From Guyanagaster necrorhizus (Eukaryota > Basidiomycota > Agaricomycetes > Agaricales > Physalacriaceae), in contig NW_025064884.1 in the NCBI RefSeq assembly GCF_019112545.1, positions 763,454-827,453 on the forward strand: a stretch of DNA of 64,000 bases, in the 5' to 3' direction. The notes below the pieces were generated by a model that saw only the letters and a program-made list of their open reading frames with translations, searched no databases and was not told where the DNA came from. The stretch's first letter is position 1. The number at the start of each line of letters is the position of its first letter. The position numbers and the translations under genes were made by a program. Below are positions 11,866-24,584 of this stretch, in pieces.

Positions 11866-13932
11866 TCAAGGATCGGTGCACCAAATCTCCAACTTTCCTT
11901 CCGGCTTCCCCTTTGAGCTCTCCCTCGCCGTCTCGATAGCAAGGTCGTAATCACTCTCATCTCGCATCGTCACCTTGCCCCCGTCTTCGTCCTTGAACTT
12001 CATGTTCAGAGCTTTCCCAAACTTCAGAGCGATCTTGTCCATGAACTCGTCAAAGGATGTCTCGGGCGATAAAGCCATACCGCGGACTTCGTCATCATAG
12101 TGGAGCTGGCTCAACAGTATTAGCAGTAGAAAAGAGAAGTCGACTCCTATCTCACCTTGACCCTGATCTTGACTAGCTCAAACGGTCCATCCTCGTACTC
12201 CCCGCTCCCGTAGCCTTCCTCCTCTTCCTCGTACGAACTCGGTGCCCGGCTCATCATCTGCCGGGATGTACCACGTCTAGTGAGTTTCCTGCGCATGGTA
12301 GGCCCGCCGAACGAGCTGGGTGCGTAATTGCTCGCCGGGGCACTTCGCGAGGCAGACCGGGAAATGACAGGTGGATAATTGGGATTGGCGTTCTTGCTGG
12401 CCCAAGCGGCGATACGATCAGGTTGCATAGATGGTACTGGGGCAGGGGATTCGGAGGTATAGGCGTCAAGGTACCCGTCGTAGAGTTCCGTTAGTCGGAG
12501 TCCCTGAGACTGAAGGGGGGAAGTAACTACAACTGTAGTTAGCTACAAGGGAGATGACTATTTATGGAACACACACCTTTGGCTGGTGGCTCAGGGGGAG
12601 GAGGCGACGGCGATGCAGGATTGGACGACACGCCTGGTTTACGCACACTGAGGCCACGCACAGGGACGCCAATCGCACCTATACCTGCACCGGGCGACGG
12701 TCGACTGCCGGCAATGGCGGTGTTACTTCTGACTATGGGCGGAGCTGAGCTTGGACCAGAGAACGACAGTTCGCGCGCAGTTGACTGGACATTAAGGGCG
12801 GTCTTTGATCTTGTTAGGTTAGCTCGTGGTTCGTCGTCAGATTCTGGAAAAATAATTAGCGGAGGTTATAGATGCTAAAGTTGGCGTACTGGGCAAGAGA
12901 GACACGGTAGGTGGCGCTGTGAAACTGCGATTTAGAGATGATTCAGGCTCTGGACTCCGTGTGTTTATACGGGAGATGTAGACACCAGACGGCGATATGC
13001 CCTGCTTGAGTAATGTCACGCCGGTAAACGTAGTATAGGCGTCACCAGGATCACTAGCCGCGATTAGTTTCTGGAGAACGTATAAGCCAACGAAGGGCGT
13101 AGATATAGCTGGACGACATACCGCTTTGCCCATGTAGTCCTTGGTGATTGCGTTCTTCAGTTTCTTCTCAGACGGACGATACAAGACCCCAACCGGCTGC
13201 CAAGGATGAGGTTCACTCTATGACAACAAAAGAAGACCCACGATGCTAAAGACGGTGTATCCATCGCCACGGTCCCGAATTGCATCGTCGATGACCTTAT
13301 GTTCATCAGTGACCTTGTCACGGCTAGCGTCTTTCATATCCGTCAACCCTGGATCCAAACGGCCCAGGTAAATCTGTGACAGGCCCTTGTTAAACAGGAC
13401 TTCAGCGGCATAGAGACGGAAATTGAGCCCCAGCTGTTCATAGTTGCTGCAGAGACGGTCAGTGAGTGGCACAGCGAGCAGATATCCAAAACACGACGCA
13501 CATTGCCTGGTTTCCCCTCAGATATAAGAGAGCCTCTTCAAAGTCCTTGTATGCGAGGTCATACCGAGTGAGGAGGAAGTTGGACACGCCGCATTGGAAG
13601 TACCTGGACCGGAGCCGTAAAAAAAAATTAGTGAAGAGTTATCAGATTAGACGCACGCCACAGCAAGATAACCATCCATCGAGGTGGCCTCATTGAACCG
13701 CTCAACGGCCGCTTCATGCTCCCCAAGGGTCGCATATATCAAGCCCATATTCGTCTGGATCTTGGATGAATCACCGATCCGCTGTCAAACACAACGTTAC
13801 TGGTAAGGATCAGAGAGCACAAGAGGCAATTATTAGACGCACAGAGAACAGATCAAGGGACTTTTCAAAATCCTCTTCATCGTAAGCCTTCAGCGCGGCG
13901 GCCCAGGTTTCGAGCTCGGCCTTGAGAGACAT
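11866..13932 (-). CDS. noxR: NADPH oxidase regulator NoxR (p67phox-like)
   Basis: Nine exons (13932-13843, 13781-13657, 13603-13502, 13446-13242, 13196-13122, 13070-12890, 12843-12577, 12526-12156, 12105-11866) join in frame to 551 residues. The N-terminal ~170 residues are TPR repeats (for example MSLKAELETWAAALKAYDEE and RLYAAEVLFNKGLSQIYLG), which in this family bind Rac. A Ser/Pro-rich middle carries LRLTELYDGYLDAY. The C-terminal ~80 residues form a PB1 domain with the acidic OPCA-type stretch KFKDEDGGKVTMRDESDYDL. NoxR activates fungal NoxA/NoxB at the membrane to make superoxide for hyphal and fruiting-body development. The 46 bp intron at 12889-12844 is the least certain junction. No Nox catalytic gene is in the window. 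Confidence 0.93.
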
Positions 13933-13959
13933 GTGCGTTCCCGACGCAATAAAAGAGTG

Positions 13960-14030
13960 GAAATCTAGAGAAAAAACGAAAGAAAGGAAAGAAGAAGGAA
14001 GAAAGGAAAAAGAAAGGAAAAGAGTGAGAA
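13960..14030 (+). promoter_or_regulatory. Polypurine/polypyrimidine tract upstream of noxR
   Basis: About 60 bp of almost pure A/G on the plus strand lies 30-100 bp upstream of the noxR ATG, so it is a CT-rich tract in the sense orientation. Such tracts are common core-promoter elements in filamentous fungi. Confidence 0.5.
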
Positions 14031-14820
14031 GGTTGGCCCCGATCGACAGGAGGAGGGAAAGACGAACTGGGTACGGAGAACAAGGGTCTATATATCAAGC
14101 GTGGATATATCTGGACGTCTGATCGCGATCTTGTTGTCATGGAATGTCCCTTTCCAGCATCACCCACGTTGCCAAACAATCACTTCCAGTCCCGCCCAGG
14201 CAAGACCAGAGGGCATGCCTCTATTGAATGCGAGTATACTAACCTAACCTTTCCCATTTTCCCCCTCTCAAAATCGTCTTCTAGTCTATTTGTTAGAGGG
14301 AGAATCGGGCCACTGCGCTATTTAAATATATTCTCCCAGGCAACTACGAGGAGCCTGTCATCTTTCTGCGCCATCCCACGCTTCTCTGGAGTTTATACTT
14401 TCCGGGCACCGCCACTTGTTCTTTCTTGCATTGATGCCGAACTGGATGGCATATGCTAACCTCTAGAGTCGGCTATCACACCTATCAGGACATCATACCC
14501 AAGCTAAAGAGGCGGGTCAGGCATGCCAGTTTCATCCCAGATACCCCATTAAAATATCCCAACTGCGTGGAGCATCCATGTGCACTATATACATCATTCA
14601 TCACTCAATCATCATCCCCTTTTCACACCCAAGGGAGTACCAGTCTCCCATTGCAACGGTTACGCCGGTAATTAGTACAACGCTTCGGCGGCACTATCCG
14701 TCACGTAGAATATTCTCACACCCAAATGCCAAGCCAAAAAATGCGTGTGAGAGCAGGAGATATAATATAGAAATGCGCGGTGCAATATAAGAATACAATG
14801 TCCCGATCCATACGTAACAA
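14031..14820. other. Intergenic: distal noxR promoter and DRS2 3' region
   Basis: About 790 bp without a recognised gene; it contains a TATTTAAATATA stretch near 14320. Open frames here lack domain features. Confidence 0.45.
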
Positions 14821-17800
14821 TTAGTAGCCAGATGGCCTCGCATCCGACTTTGACGTATCGTACGCCCGTATCAGCTTCGCCTGGTCTTGCTTTCCCGCAG
14901 TCTCCGTTTGGCTGAATGCAAATCCACGATTGCGCCGCATTCGCTGGACGGCTCGGACTTTCTTGATGGCCTTTTGGAATCTTTGAACGGTTTGTTTCAG
15001 TATACAAGACGGATATTAAATGGGGCTTTGGTACTGACTGCTCCTGTCGTGGTCGATAATCGGGTATATTGTACTTTTGTAGTTCTTGAGCAATGTGATA
15101 AGACAAAGGCGCATACGTTCGACGATAACTAAAATAGATAATCAGCACAATGTCCATCCGATTCCGGATATATGACCACTCACTATTTCCATGCCAGATC
15201 ACGGCTGAGGCAAAATATAGGTACCAAGATGAGCATGAAGTAAAAGACCCCGTTTGTCCACAAATAGGGAACTATTCCTGCATACTCCGTGGAGAATCCT
15301 ATGATTGGTGCAACATAGGCGTAGAGGGGAAGGAAGACCATAGTGAACGCAAAAGATCCGGGAATAGCGGCCACTGTGTACTTTGTCCATATGCTGCAGA
15401 GTGCGGGGGGTAAATGGACATCATCGACACGGAACAAGCTGGGCTTACTCTGAAATTAGAGCAGCCTTTCCAAGGACCGTCAGAAGCACGGCGAGATACA
15501 GCGTTGTTCCCCAGAACCAATGTCCGGTATCGAGACCGCTGACCTGCTTGAGGTCTCCCCAGAAAAGAATAACAGAGAAGCCGAATAAGATCTACACTAT
15601 GGTGAGAAGGGTCAAAGCTGATGAAAGATTATAACGCACGACGCTATGGTATAAAGCATTGACAAACCACATCCAGAACGCTTTCTTCGTAAAGAACTCG
15701 TTTTGCTGTCCAAGCACATACAGTTGCGGATATCGATCTAGGATTCGTGCCGACACAAACTGGTCGAACACACCAATAACGAGCGGGGGAAGAACAGTGA
15801 AAACAACGTTAAACAACGACAATGTCCAAGACTCGTATGCAATCTGTCCAGAGAAATTATTAAAGAACGAATACTGGGTCATGCAGAGAGTCAGATTAGG
15901 GAAGTATGAGAAAATGGACAACGGACCCAAAACTGTGTCATGTAAAGCACAATATTCTTATAAAAAGAATCTGTTCACGTCACGTCAGCCCAAGGGGTTG
16001 GATATCGGACGAAAGCTTTACATAGGATGAGCTTCGATAGGCGCCGGTAGCTCCATGCACCGTGAACAAGCAGTAGCTTTTTCAGGAATCGGAACTGCGA
16101 AATGGCGACATCTGCGGAACGAGCAGCTTGCAAACCCTAAAGCAGACACTGGTCAAGGCAACTCGGCGAGGACATAAAAATATACTCACCTCCACGCCGG
16201 AGATACCTACGCCGACGTGGGCAGCCTGAATCATACTCACATCATTTGCACCGTCGCCAATCGCGAGCAAGATCGACTTCTGGTTCTTCTTGACAAGCTT
16301 GACAACCAGCGCTTTCTGCAAAGGCGACACTCGACCTACCGAGAAGTCAGCGATAAGCTATCAACCATCTGCAGTATCACAGTTATTCACAACAGATGAC
16401 AGCTTTGCACATGATAGCCAGCTCCAAGAATATCTTTGACATGGATTTCTCTAAAGCGAAGCCTAGGCTTTTACCATCTATTCAAACGGCCCTTGTTGAG
16501 CACCTAGGAAACAGCAACGAGCTCCTGACTCACCAATGATCAACGCCAAGTCTTCTAGTTCTCCAGTACTCCGTTGATTTTTGATGGCGCTCAAACGTTT
16601 ACTCAAGAACTCTAGGGTATCATGCGCATTCTCCTCGTTCACGATGACCTAGAAACGTTTCATGGTTGGCTTGTATCATACCGTGCAAAATTGCGTACCA
16701 AATTCATCGACTCTGCGATCAGTCTGCATGACATCCCGATATTGATGGCGGTCTCTTGACGATCACCTGTCAGTACCCAAACCTGCATTATAGTATTAAG
16801 TAAGGTATCCATGGCCCAAGAAAGACATACCTTGATACCAGCCATCTGTAGTGTATGGATAGTATCTGGGACACCATCCTGGAGCTTGTCTTCGATAGCA
16901 GTAGCGCCTAATAGGAACAGGTCCTTCTCAATCAATTCCGCGGCCTGATCGAGGGCGTCTCCCCGGCCGTTGATAGTCGCAGCTGCCTGATCGTAAATTG
17001 CCGACCATTGACGGTATTCTTGCTCTGGTATATCACGGAAGGCGATGCAGAGCGTCCGGAGTCCGTCAGTTGCATAATCCTAAATTATCCATATAGAAGA
17101 GTTTAGGTCGGTTGAGAAGCAGGCATACCTCCAGATGCGATAATGTCTTCTCCGTGTACGGCTGGTTCTTGCTCAGACGCTCAATAATGACGGTATCGGC
17201 GCCTTTGCAGTATATTTTGATTTTGCCGTTGGGCATTCGGACAACTGTTGACATTCGTTTGCGGGTGGAGTTGAACTCGCAGACATTAAGAATTTCGAAC
17301 TCGAGTGATCGTCCCTGGGCATTTACAAATACGGATTTCGGCTTCCGAGTCTAAATGAAGAACCACTTAAGCTATTGACGAAATCAAGTTAAATGATTTT
17401 CACGTACGTGGAATTGATATCCCAGAAGTTCAGCTCCAGCGACCAATGCTGCCTCGTCGGGACTACTTGCCTGATAAATCGTCTTGCCGTCTTTGATCTC
17501 AGGGATTACGGTGTGACAGACAGCCAAGAGCGTTAAAAACTCTCTGATTACCTCCTTTTCTTGGTCCGCAGAGACATCAGTTGAGCTTCCGTCCGCAAAA
17601 GGATTTGTAGACTCCTCTAAAAGGGCTCGCATCTCCGCGAACGTCTTCCAGCCATCCTTGCCGTCCTCCTCTTCCCGTTTATTTTCGTCAACCACGTCTG
17701 CATAAGCCACACCGGCTATACTGCAGCATCGGAACTCCATCTCGTTACATGTCAATGTACCCGTTTTATCGCTGAACACATACTCGATCTGGCCTAATTC

Positions 17801-19680
17801 TTCAACCAATGAAGAAGTTCGGCAGAGAGCCGGGGTATCCGTTTTCGCATAATACATATCCAGATCAAAGTTGATGAGTTGGGCTTGTTGGAACTTCACA
17901 ACCTCCATGGTGACAATTAGAGATATGGGGATTAGGTTGTTATAGAGGATAATGAATGTGAGGATGTCTGGAGAATTTTATTGAGCACCTGGGTACCGAC
18001 AATGGGTATAGTCAAACCTTCAACGAAGCTCTTAGCTGCACACAAATTCAATACACCTTGAGAACATGACGACAAAATATTTCTCACCTCTTCCACTTAT
18101 TGATGACTCCTCGACTAAATACCATTGTTGGTTGGAAAAGAACCATGCCCGTATGCTACTTCCTATGGTCGATCCTAGTGACAGAAGGAGGAGGATGATG
18201 AACAAGAAGACAATCTGTACATTGACCTGCCGTTCCACAGCTGTTCTCTTAATAGGGGCCGCACTTCCATCACAATTAACTCTCGCGCCACTCTAGATTA
18301 AATGTTTTTACTCACGTAGCATTCCGCATCAGCTTTGTCTCATGACCGGTGAACACGCATAAACCATACACCCATGGTGTGTTCCGCAACTGAGCACCTC
18401 GGAGAAGCATCTGGTCGGGACCGAGAGGTATCTGTTTCGGTGTACCGGCGCCAGTAATCAGGTCCAAAGTTCCTTCATAGGTATACAGAGAGTTGTTTGG
18501 ATGCTCGGACCGAAGGGATCCATGTAGAGAGAGAACGAGGGGAGGCGCCGTTAATGAGGAAGTATGTGAAGACGCCTGCTTGATTTTCAGATTGGTTTCA
18601 CTGACGGGTTCTGTTAAACAACAACTCTAACTGTGAACTGACGGAAGCGTACCCATCAAGATTGGAGGTCTCAATATAGCACAATCCTTCCGGTTCACTG
18701 GAACTGAGAAGAATCATATCGGCCGGAATAAAATCGTTGCTTTCCATCCGCACCACATCACCGACACGAATATCCTTCCATTTCTGCTCCACAAAGGTTC
18801 CCTGGGGATCCAGGACCTTTGCCTTGCGTGAATTGAGTTCAGAATCTGATTGATGTCGTTTCTAGACCCACAGTTAACTCGCGGACGGGCATGTTAAAAC
18901 TGAAAGAGGTGCACCAAATCTTCTTGAACTTCCTTGAACGCGGAAGCTAGCAACACCACCGCAAGCGGAGCAATGGTCGTATAACGGTTGGTCGGAGAAA
19001 CATCTGGTACTTGTTGTATGCAAGCGGTGAACAAAAAGAACATGTTGGCATATTTCGAGAATTGCTCTGTACAGGCCAAATAAATGATGATAACACGCAG
19101 ACCGGAGAATCTGAAACTCACCGAATAGAAATTTGGGAAGGAACGTCACAAGGTTGTACTTGCTGGTAGAAACGAGATTCGAAGAGAAATCAGTATTCAT
19201 AGCACTGTTGTTAAGTGCAATAATTCTCTCCCCCGTCAATTGTTTCTCCTTCGTCCAGGGCCACTTCCATTGCCGTGTTGTCTTTGTCCTAGGCTCTTTC
19301 TCTTTCAACTTGATGGATGAGTCATTAAACGAATTCGAGCCGCCGAATGGAAACTGATTCGAAGGGTGAAAGTCATCATCGTCAAAGTTCCAGCCTTGTG
19401 GAATACCATCTCCTCCTTTGGAGTTGCCTGTACCAGCCAGTGGCGCAGCAGAACGTGCTAACGGCAGACCACTCTCTTGTGACTGCATGGGTATCGGGCG
19501 GCTGTACGTGGACTCGAGGTCGTCGTCATCGTCGAAAAAAGGATCCATGAGTTGCGGATTTGAAGGAGAATTGTCATAGGGAGTCGAGGTAGAAGACGGT
19601 GGATAGCCATTATTCGTTGGCTGGTATTGCCGAGTGGCTGGATTTGCTTGAGAAACAAGGCGTAGAAAGTCGTCGCTCAT
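14821..19680 (-). CDS. DRS2: P4-type ATPase, Drs2/ATP8A phospholipid flippase
   Basis: A long gene of many small exons whose pieces follow the order of a P4 ATPase. The N-terminus starts at the ATG at 19680 with an acidic, Pro-rich tail. It continues with [13 protein letters not shown] and [14 protein letters not shown], the first membrane helices, the actuator domain ([20 protein letters not shown] and a DGET loop split by an intron near 18640), the phosphorylation motif [10 protein letters not shown] near 17760, the nucleotide-binding part with [12 protein letters not shown] near 17460, and the hinge [16 protein letters not shown] near 16250. C-terminal helices follow, with [19 protein letters not shown]. 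The end, [14 protein letters not shown], matches Drs2 tails. The enzyme moves phosphatidylserine/ethanolamine to the cytosolic leaflet at the trans-Golgi with a Cdc50 partner. Not every exon edge was resolved; expected length is about 1,250-1,300 residues. Confidence 0.93.
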
Positions 19681-20067
19681 TGTCGAGCTCGTAGTACGGA
19701 AGCTGGTACATTTCGCTGATGGTTCAGAGACGAAAAATAAATAAATAAATAAATAATATGGCAAATATGAAAAAGCTCCTACCTTCGATATGTCAATGTC
19801 CTCAATGCAATAATGCCACATACGAAGGTATCACCACTACTAAGCACTGAGTACTCAGGCAAGTAAATAAATATAGAATAATTCTTCCGCCGTTTTTTGT
19901 CTCTGTGCCCCGATATCGACATTCTACTGGCAGGGGGCAAATGGCGATGGACATAAATAGTTGGGCGGCCATAAATAACTGCATGGTATATAAATAGCTG
20001 CATATATGCTGTGAGTACGTAAGGGCTCGTGTCCTTGTACGACCTTCACTCGTCGCTGCAGCAGCGT
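19681..20067. promoter_or_regulatory. Divergent promoter between DRS2 and the glycosyltransferase
   Basis: This 387 bp gap separates two diverging start codons. A TATATAAATA box at 19987-19996 is about 80 bp upstream of the glycosyltransferase ATG. On the DRS2 side an AAAT microsatellite lies about 55 bp from the ATG. Confidence 0.55.
19734..19757. repeat. (AAAT)n microsatellite
   Basis: Five to six tandem AAAT units lie in the probable 5' leader of DRS2. Confidence 0.85.
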
Positions 20068-22224
20068 ATGACATCGCTCTTACCGTCCCACCATCACCGG
20101 TCCGCATCTTGGACGACTGCGCTTCATGTACCGCTACCATGTGGCCGTAATCGACTGCGCATTCCTCTTCCGAACTTGCGCGTCTTGCATGCAGCTAGCG
20201 TCTCCCGCTACGGCAAGGGAAAGGGCAACGCTCTCATATTTTCTGTCTATGCAGCTATATTTCTAATCATTTATGCCTTGCTGCCTTCATTCAGCATCAC
20301 TCCCACGCTCGTGTTCAGGCGAGAGGATCTGAGACGGATATGGAAGTGGGAAATAGAGAGTGGACATTATCCAACGAGGCACCGTAGTGAGTAGCAAATA
20401 AAATCAAACATCAATCTCGTTCTTATCAGTGACCCAATTAGTTCCCGAGGAATTAGGTTTGGTCCCTGTCGACAATCCCGCCTTGCCTCTGCAACGCTTC
20501 GGTCACGACCCAGGGCACGGCGTCGGTCGCAAGAGATTTTATTTGAATGTCGAAGCAACGCCTCCGCACGTCGCATATGCACCCAGACCAATACCAGGCA
20601 GTATCGCCGACTTGGACGTGATCATGGAGCACTGTGATGTCTCAGGTAACAGGGTACGTGCAACGGCAACTTTTGCCCACTTATTTAAATAAGTGACAAT
20701 TTAGTATGTTCGTGACTGCCTTGAAGTGCTTCGCGTAGGCGCTGGACTGGACAACGACGAGCGTGTGCGCCAGCCGGTCCCCGACGGGTGGAAATATGTC
20801 TTCGTCGAAGACACCGTCACTCAACCAATTCCCACACGAACTCTTCACTCCTTTTTTGCATCCAAGAATAAAAGAAAGGCACTCTTGGATGCGAAATTTA
20901 TCAAAAAACCCAACGTCGAATGGGAACCATCACCTATATCCCTGCCTCCGACGCAGGAATATCACGTTTACTCCTCCGCCCATGGCCCATGCGACCCCAA
21001 TGATCCCCGTATCTTTCATATGTATTGGACAGGAAAATTTACAGACAAACCATATTTCGCCATCATTTCATTTCTTTTCACTCAAAACATTGGCCTCCAT
21101 GCTCCAGACTACGAAGACGAACGTGTCTTCTGTAGGCCCCAACTCTGGCTTTGGATCAATCCCGTCCCCGCCGCTGCAGAGCCTCCCCCCGATGCTCACT
21201 CCGACTTGATCAAGGAGCTGCGAGAGAACCCTTGGTCGGCACCATTTTTCCATCCTCGATTCTCTCGTGTGATACAGTTCAGATTCTGGAACACAACAGA
21301 ACAGCTTGACAGTCTTCCCGAACTCAAAGATGACTGGAGACATGTCGGGAGCGTATTCAAATCTCATGGCAAGTCCTATTCGCGCGGCAGCAAAGCAGCC
21401 CTCCGAAGTGGTTCCAAGTCTTCCTCCTCCTACGACCGGCTTTCTGTCATAATGTCCGATATGGTCCGGTTTGTATTATGCCAGCGCTTTGGAGGCATCT
21501 ACTTGGACGCGGACACACTCTTTCTACGTGACTGGGAGGAGCTGTGGGGATGGAAAGGTTCATTCTCATACCGCTGGGCCTTCCATCAAAGATACAACAC
21601 CGCCGTTCTTCGACTGAACAAGGGTTCGGCCTTGGGGACGTTTCTTCTCCGGACTGCCTTGAAAAATGAATTGGACTTCCATCCGGTTCCTGCTTCAAAT
21701 TACCTCAAGCATGGACGGTTGGATCCCCTGCTTTACCGTGCACCCGGGGCCTTGTTCGATCCTGCCTGGATGAACACGGATGGATATCAGCGAGATAGGC
21801 CTCCGCAACCATACTTCAAAAGGTGATCTGTCTTCTTAATATGTATTCACTTACCAAATTCATTCCCTTTCAACAGGTTTTCTGACTTTTTTGAAACGCC
21901 TTCGTCCGTCGGCGGCTCCCCGCAAGCCTTAGGCTTTGATGGATTCTTCAAAGGTGCCTTTTCGTATCATTTCCATAACTCCTGGTTTGTTTCGCACCTA
22001 TTTGCTCCTCAACATTGTTCACCTTAATTGATAGGTGGAAACCCGTGGACCCGGGACAGAATTGGCCCAATCTCGGACAAGAGTTTGGAAACAATGCTAC
22101 GAACGATGCTGTTTTCCCCGATGACGAACGAGATTGGAGCTGGTCGACTGTTCTGAAGAGGACTTTTGAAGCTTATATAAGGGGGGAAAGGCCGAATATG
22201 TATGGCGAATGGATACTCTGGTAA
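20068..22224 (+). CDS. Type II membrane glycosyltransferase with DxD motif
   Basis: Five exons (20068-20386, 20430-20653, 20705-21822, 21877-21984, 22035-22224) give 652 residues. A short basic cytoplasmic tail is followed by one membrane anchor at about residues 55-73 (FSVYAAIFLIIYALL), the classic Golgi type II layout. The catalytic part contains SDMVRFVLCQRFGGIYLDAD, that is, a DxD metal/nucleotide-sugar site at about residue 449 in the Gly_transf_sug/GT32-like context. It is probably a Golgi sugar transferase in protein or lipid glycosylation, as in fungal Och1/MIPC-synthase relatives and alpha-1,4-GlcNAc-type transferases; donor and acceptor cannot be read from the sequence. All four junctions keep frame. 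Confidence 0.85.
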
Positions 22225-22459
22225 TCGGGTTTCTTCATGCCATGGACCGATAAATACTGTATTGACATTTTGCATGTTGACGACGACCCATTTACGACCA
22301 TATAGATCGCAGACTTCGAATTCAGTTCTCACCTTACAGCATGTTCTAATAATATTGTCGCAATGCGCACCCAGTCCATCCTACCCCCCATATCAATATC
22401 TCGACGTTGAGACATGTGCAGGAGTCACGCAAAGTTACCGCTGAACCGTCATCTCTAGG

Positions 22460-24110
22460 ATGGAATCTGGTTTAGACCGCTACGGCTTGCAGTTGAACCC
22501 GAACGACATCAAAAATCTTACAGGACAAGCCTTCAAACTTGGCAACCAACCTGTCGCTAGAGATATCTGGAAAGGGGGGATGGTGACTGTGGGTGGCCAT
22601 AAAGGCAGGGAGGATCCATGTAACGGGTGTCGCTTAAGTCAGGAAGGTAATTCATGCTTCTTGTTGGACTTCACTCTTGTTATTCCGATTTGACGCAGAC
22701 TTGACAGTTGGTACTCAGAGATATCAAGGCATGGGCGAAGCTCAAACACCGCAATGTGTTACACATGTTTAGTACCTGCGACAAATTTCAGAGTGTTCCG
22801 TCTCTGGATGGACCAAAGCATGGCCAATGAACATATGACGACACCCAAACATAAGTCTGATTCCAGTGGTGAGTTCATGGCATGAAATGGAAAAGCAGAT
22901 ATATTAACACAACGGATGCCCGGTAGTTCTTTGGGATCGCTTTGGGTCTACAGTATTTACATCATAACAAAGTGATTCACGATGGTTTGAAAGGCATACC
23001 TTTGTGTTAGAATGTGCAGGTTCAGGCATTCAGATGTTGTACTAACAATGTACAGGATAATGTCTTAATGCCGGATACGGGGATATCACGCTGCTTGGCT
23101 GATTTTGGGCCTATTGCGTCGTAAAGGGGAATTGGCGGGGACTACATGATTACAGGATCGAAAAACCCTCGGATACGAGCGATGTGTGGATGTTCGGCAT
23201 GACTGCATTAGTGAGTCTTTTACTTTTCACTTCGCATCATATGGCTGATATCTTCTCCTGATCTTCGTACTACAGGAACTAGGAACAGGGCAGTACCCGT
23301 ATTATGATATCAGAGGAGGATCATTGCTGATAGCTATCATGAATGGCACGCTGCTCCACATTCCGCCATTTGGATGACGTAGTGCTAGATGTCTGCCACC
23401 AATGTTGGAAACATCCTCCTGTCACTCGAGCTGATGTCGATATCATCATAGATCGTTTTCATGATACAGCTTCCTTGACCGCGAGACTGACGCGATCATG
23501 CTCGACATATATAGAGGAACTCCACTACTACACACGGCAGCTGGCACGAGCGGAGCTGCTGCTAAAGCACGAACCACAATTTGTAGACGCGGTCAAATTA
23601 ATCGAACTCCTTGCATATTTTTTTGCAAATGAGGCCATCACGACGTAGCCTTGCTGCTTTTAAATAATGCGCCGATGACCATGGCTGCACGGCCCTACAT
23701 TGAGCGGTGATGCTTAGCTAGGAAAAATCTATCGTTGCTCTTTGGAAACGGGAGCTTATACAAGGGACAGAAGTGCTGATGGTTGTCCACCACTCTGCCG
23801 AGCAGCAGGCAAAGGGTAGAGTGCTATGGTGACAGTTTTGCTGACCTGCAATGCAAATGCAGCCATCCTTGATAATGAGCGCCGGAGTCCGCAGCAGCAG
23901 TAGGCCGTTTGCAGGGCTCATCCTGAGATCCTAAAGGAGCCGCTACAATGTCCTGGAGTGGATCTCAATGAATTAGACGGGCAGGGCAGAACTGCGCTGC
24001 GTGTCTCGGTGGTTAAAGGGGACGTCGATAGGACAGATCTCCTGCTTGAGTATGGTACAGATTCGGATGTTTCTCCCACAAAATCATAGGCGAAGTCCAT
24101 ACGAGAAAGC
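22460..24110 (+). pseudogene. Decayed protein kinase with ankyrin-repeat tail
   Basis: Broken frames retain kinase pieces in order. An N-lobe part starts at 22460 (DIKNLTGQAFKLG, then DIWKGG), a possible VxKVLRE strand lies near 22720, and subdomain IX-like SDTSDVWMFGMTAL ends near 23210. After a well-formed intron ending at 23275 comes ELGTGQYPYYDI, then a C-lobe helix with QCWKHPPVTRADVD. Further on, about 23960-24060 reads as one ankyrin repeat (LNELDGQGRTALRVSVVKGD). Frameshifts and stops separate the pieces (for example the stop after IPPFG near 23376), and no HRD motif is readable. Kinase plus ankyrin fusions form expanded, quickly decaying families in mushrooms. Confidence 0.6.
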
Positions 24111-24229
24111 CATTGTCAAATGATATTACAGATCAACAACTGGCAACACGTACTGTGATTTCGACCCAAGCGCGTCGATGAATTTATGATTTCACCCAGA
24201 GGGTCGGTAAAGACAACATCGGTAAAAAA

Positions 24230-24584
24230 AAAAAAATTAGAGAACGGTAAACAAGGATACAGAACAGAAGGGTTCGTTTTGGAAGGACTGATCTTGGGCC
24301 ATAAACCGCCGATTTGTAGAAAACATTCATAGTGATAGTACAAAAGAGAAGGACAGAAGAGAACACTACTTAGGGACCATTTTTTTGGATTTTGTGTATG
24401 AGATAACAGGCTCTGATACACAGAAACGGAAGACGTCAGAGTGTAACAAAGAGGTAGAAAAGGACAAACACAAGCGGGAAATTGGGAACGTGAAAGATAT
24501 GCGCATTCGCCGACTCGGATAGTTCTGAAGAAATGTGTGAGTTACGGTTGGTAATAAAATATCCAAGTTTACCTGCTTTGTACA
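24230..24584 (-). repeat. Inverted 3' flank of toxin-like copy 2
   Basis: It matches 1559-1915 in reverse orientation with rising divergence towards 24230, and ends near a run of about 13 A at 24224-24236. Confidence 0.7.

Noticed and set aside
12564..12878. 104-codon plus-strand frame
   Set aside because: It is the reverse of the Ser/Pro-rich exon 7 of noxR and has no independent start context or domain.
24222..24236. Run of A as a poly(A) tail of a retrocopy
   Set aside because: Toxin-like copy 2 keeps its introns and upstream block, so it arose by DNA-level duplication, not retroposition.
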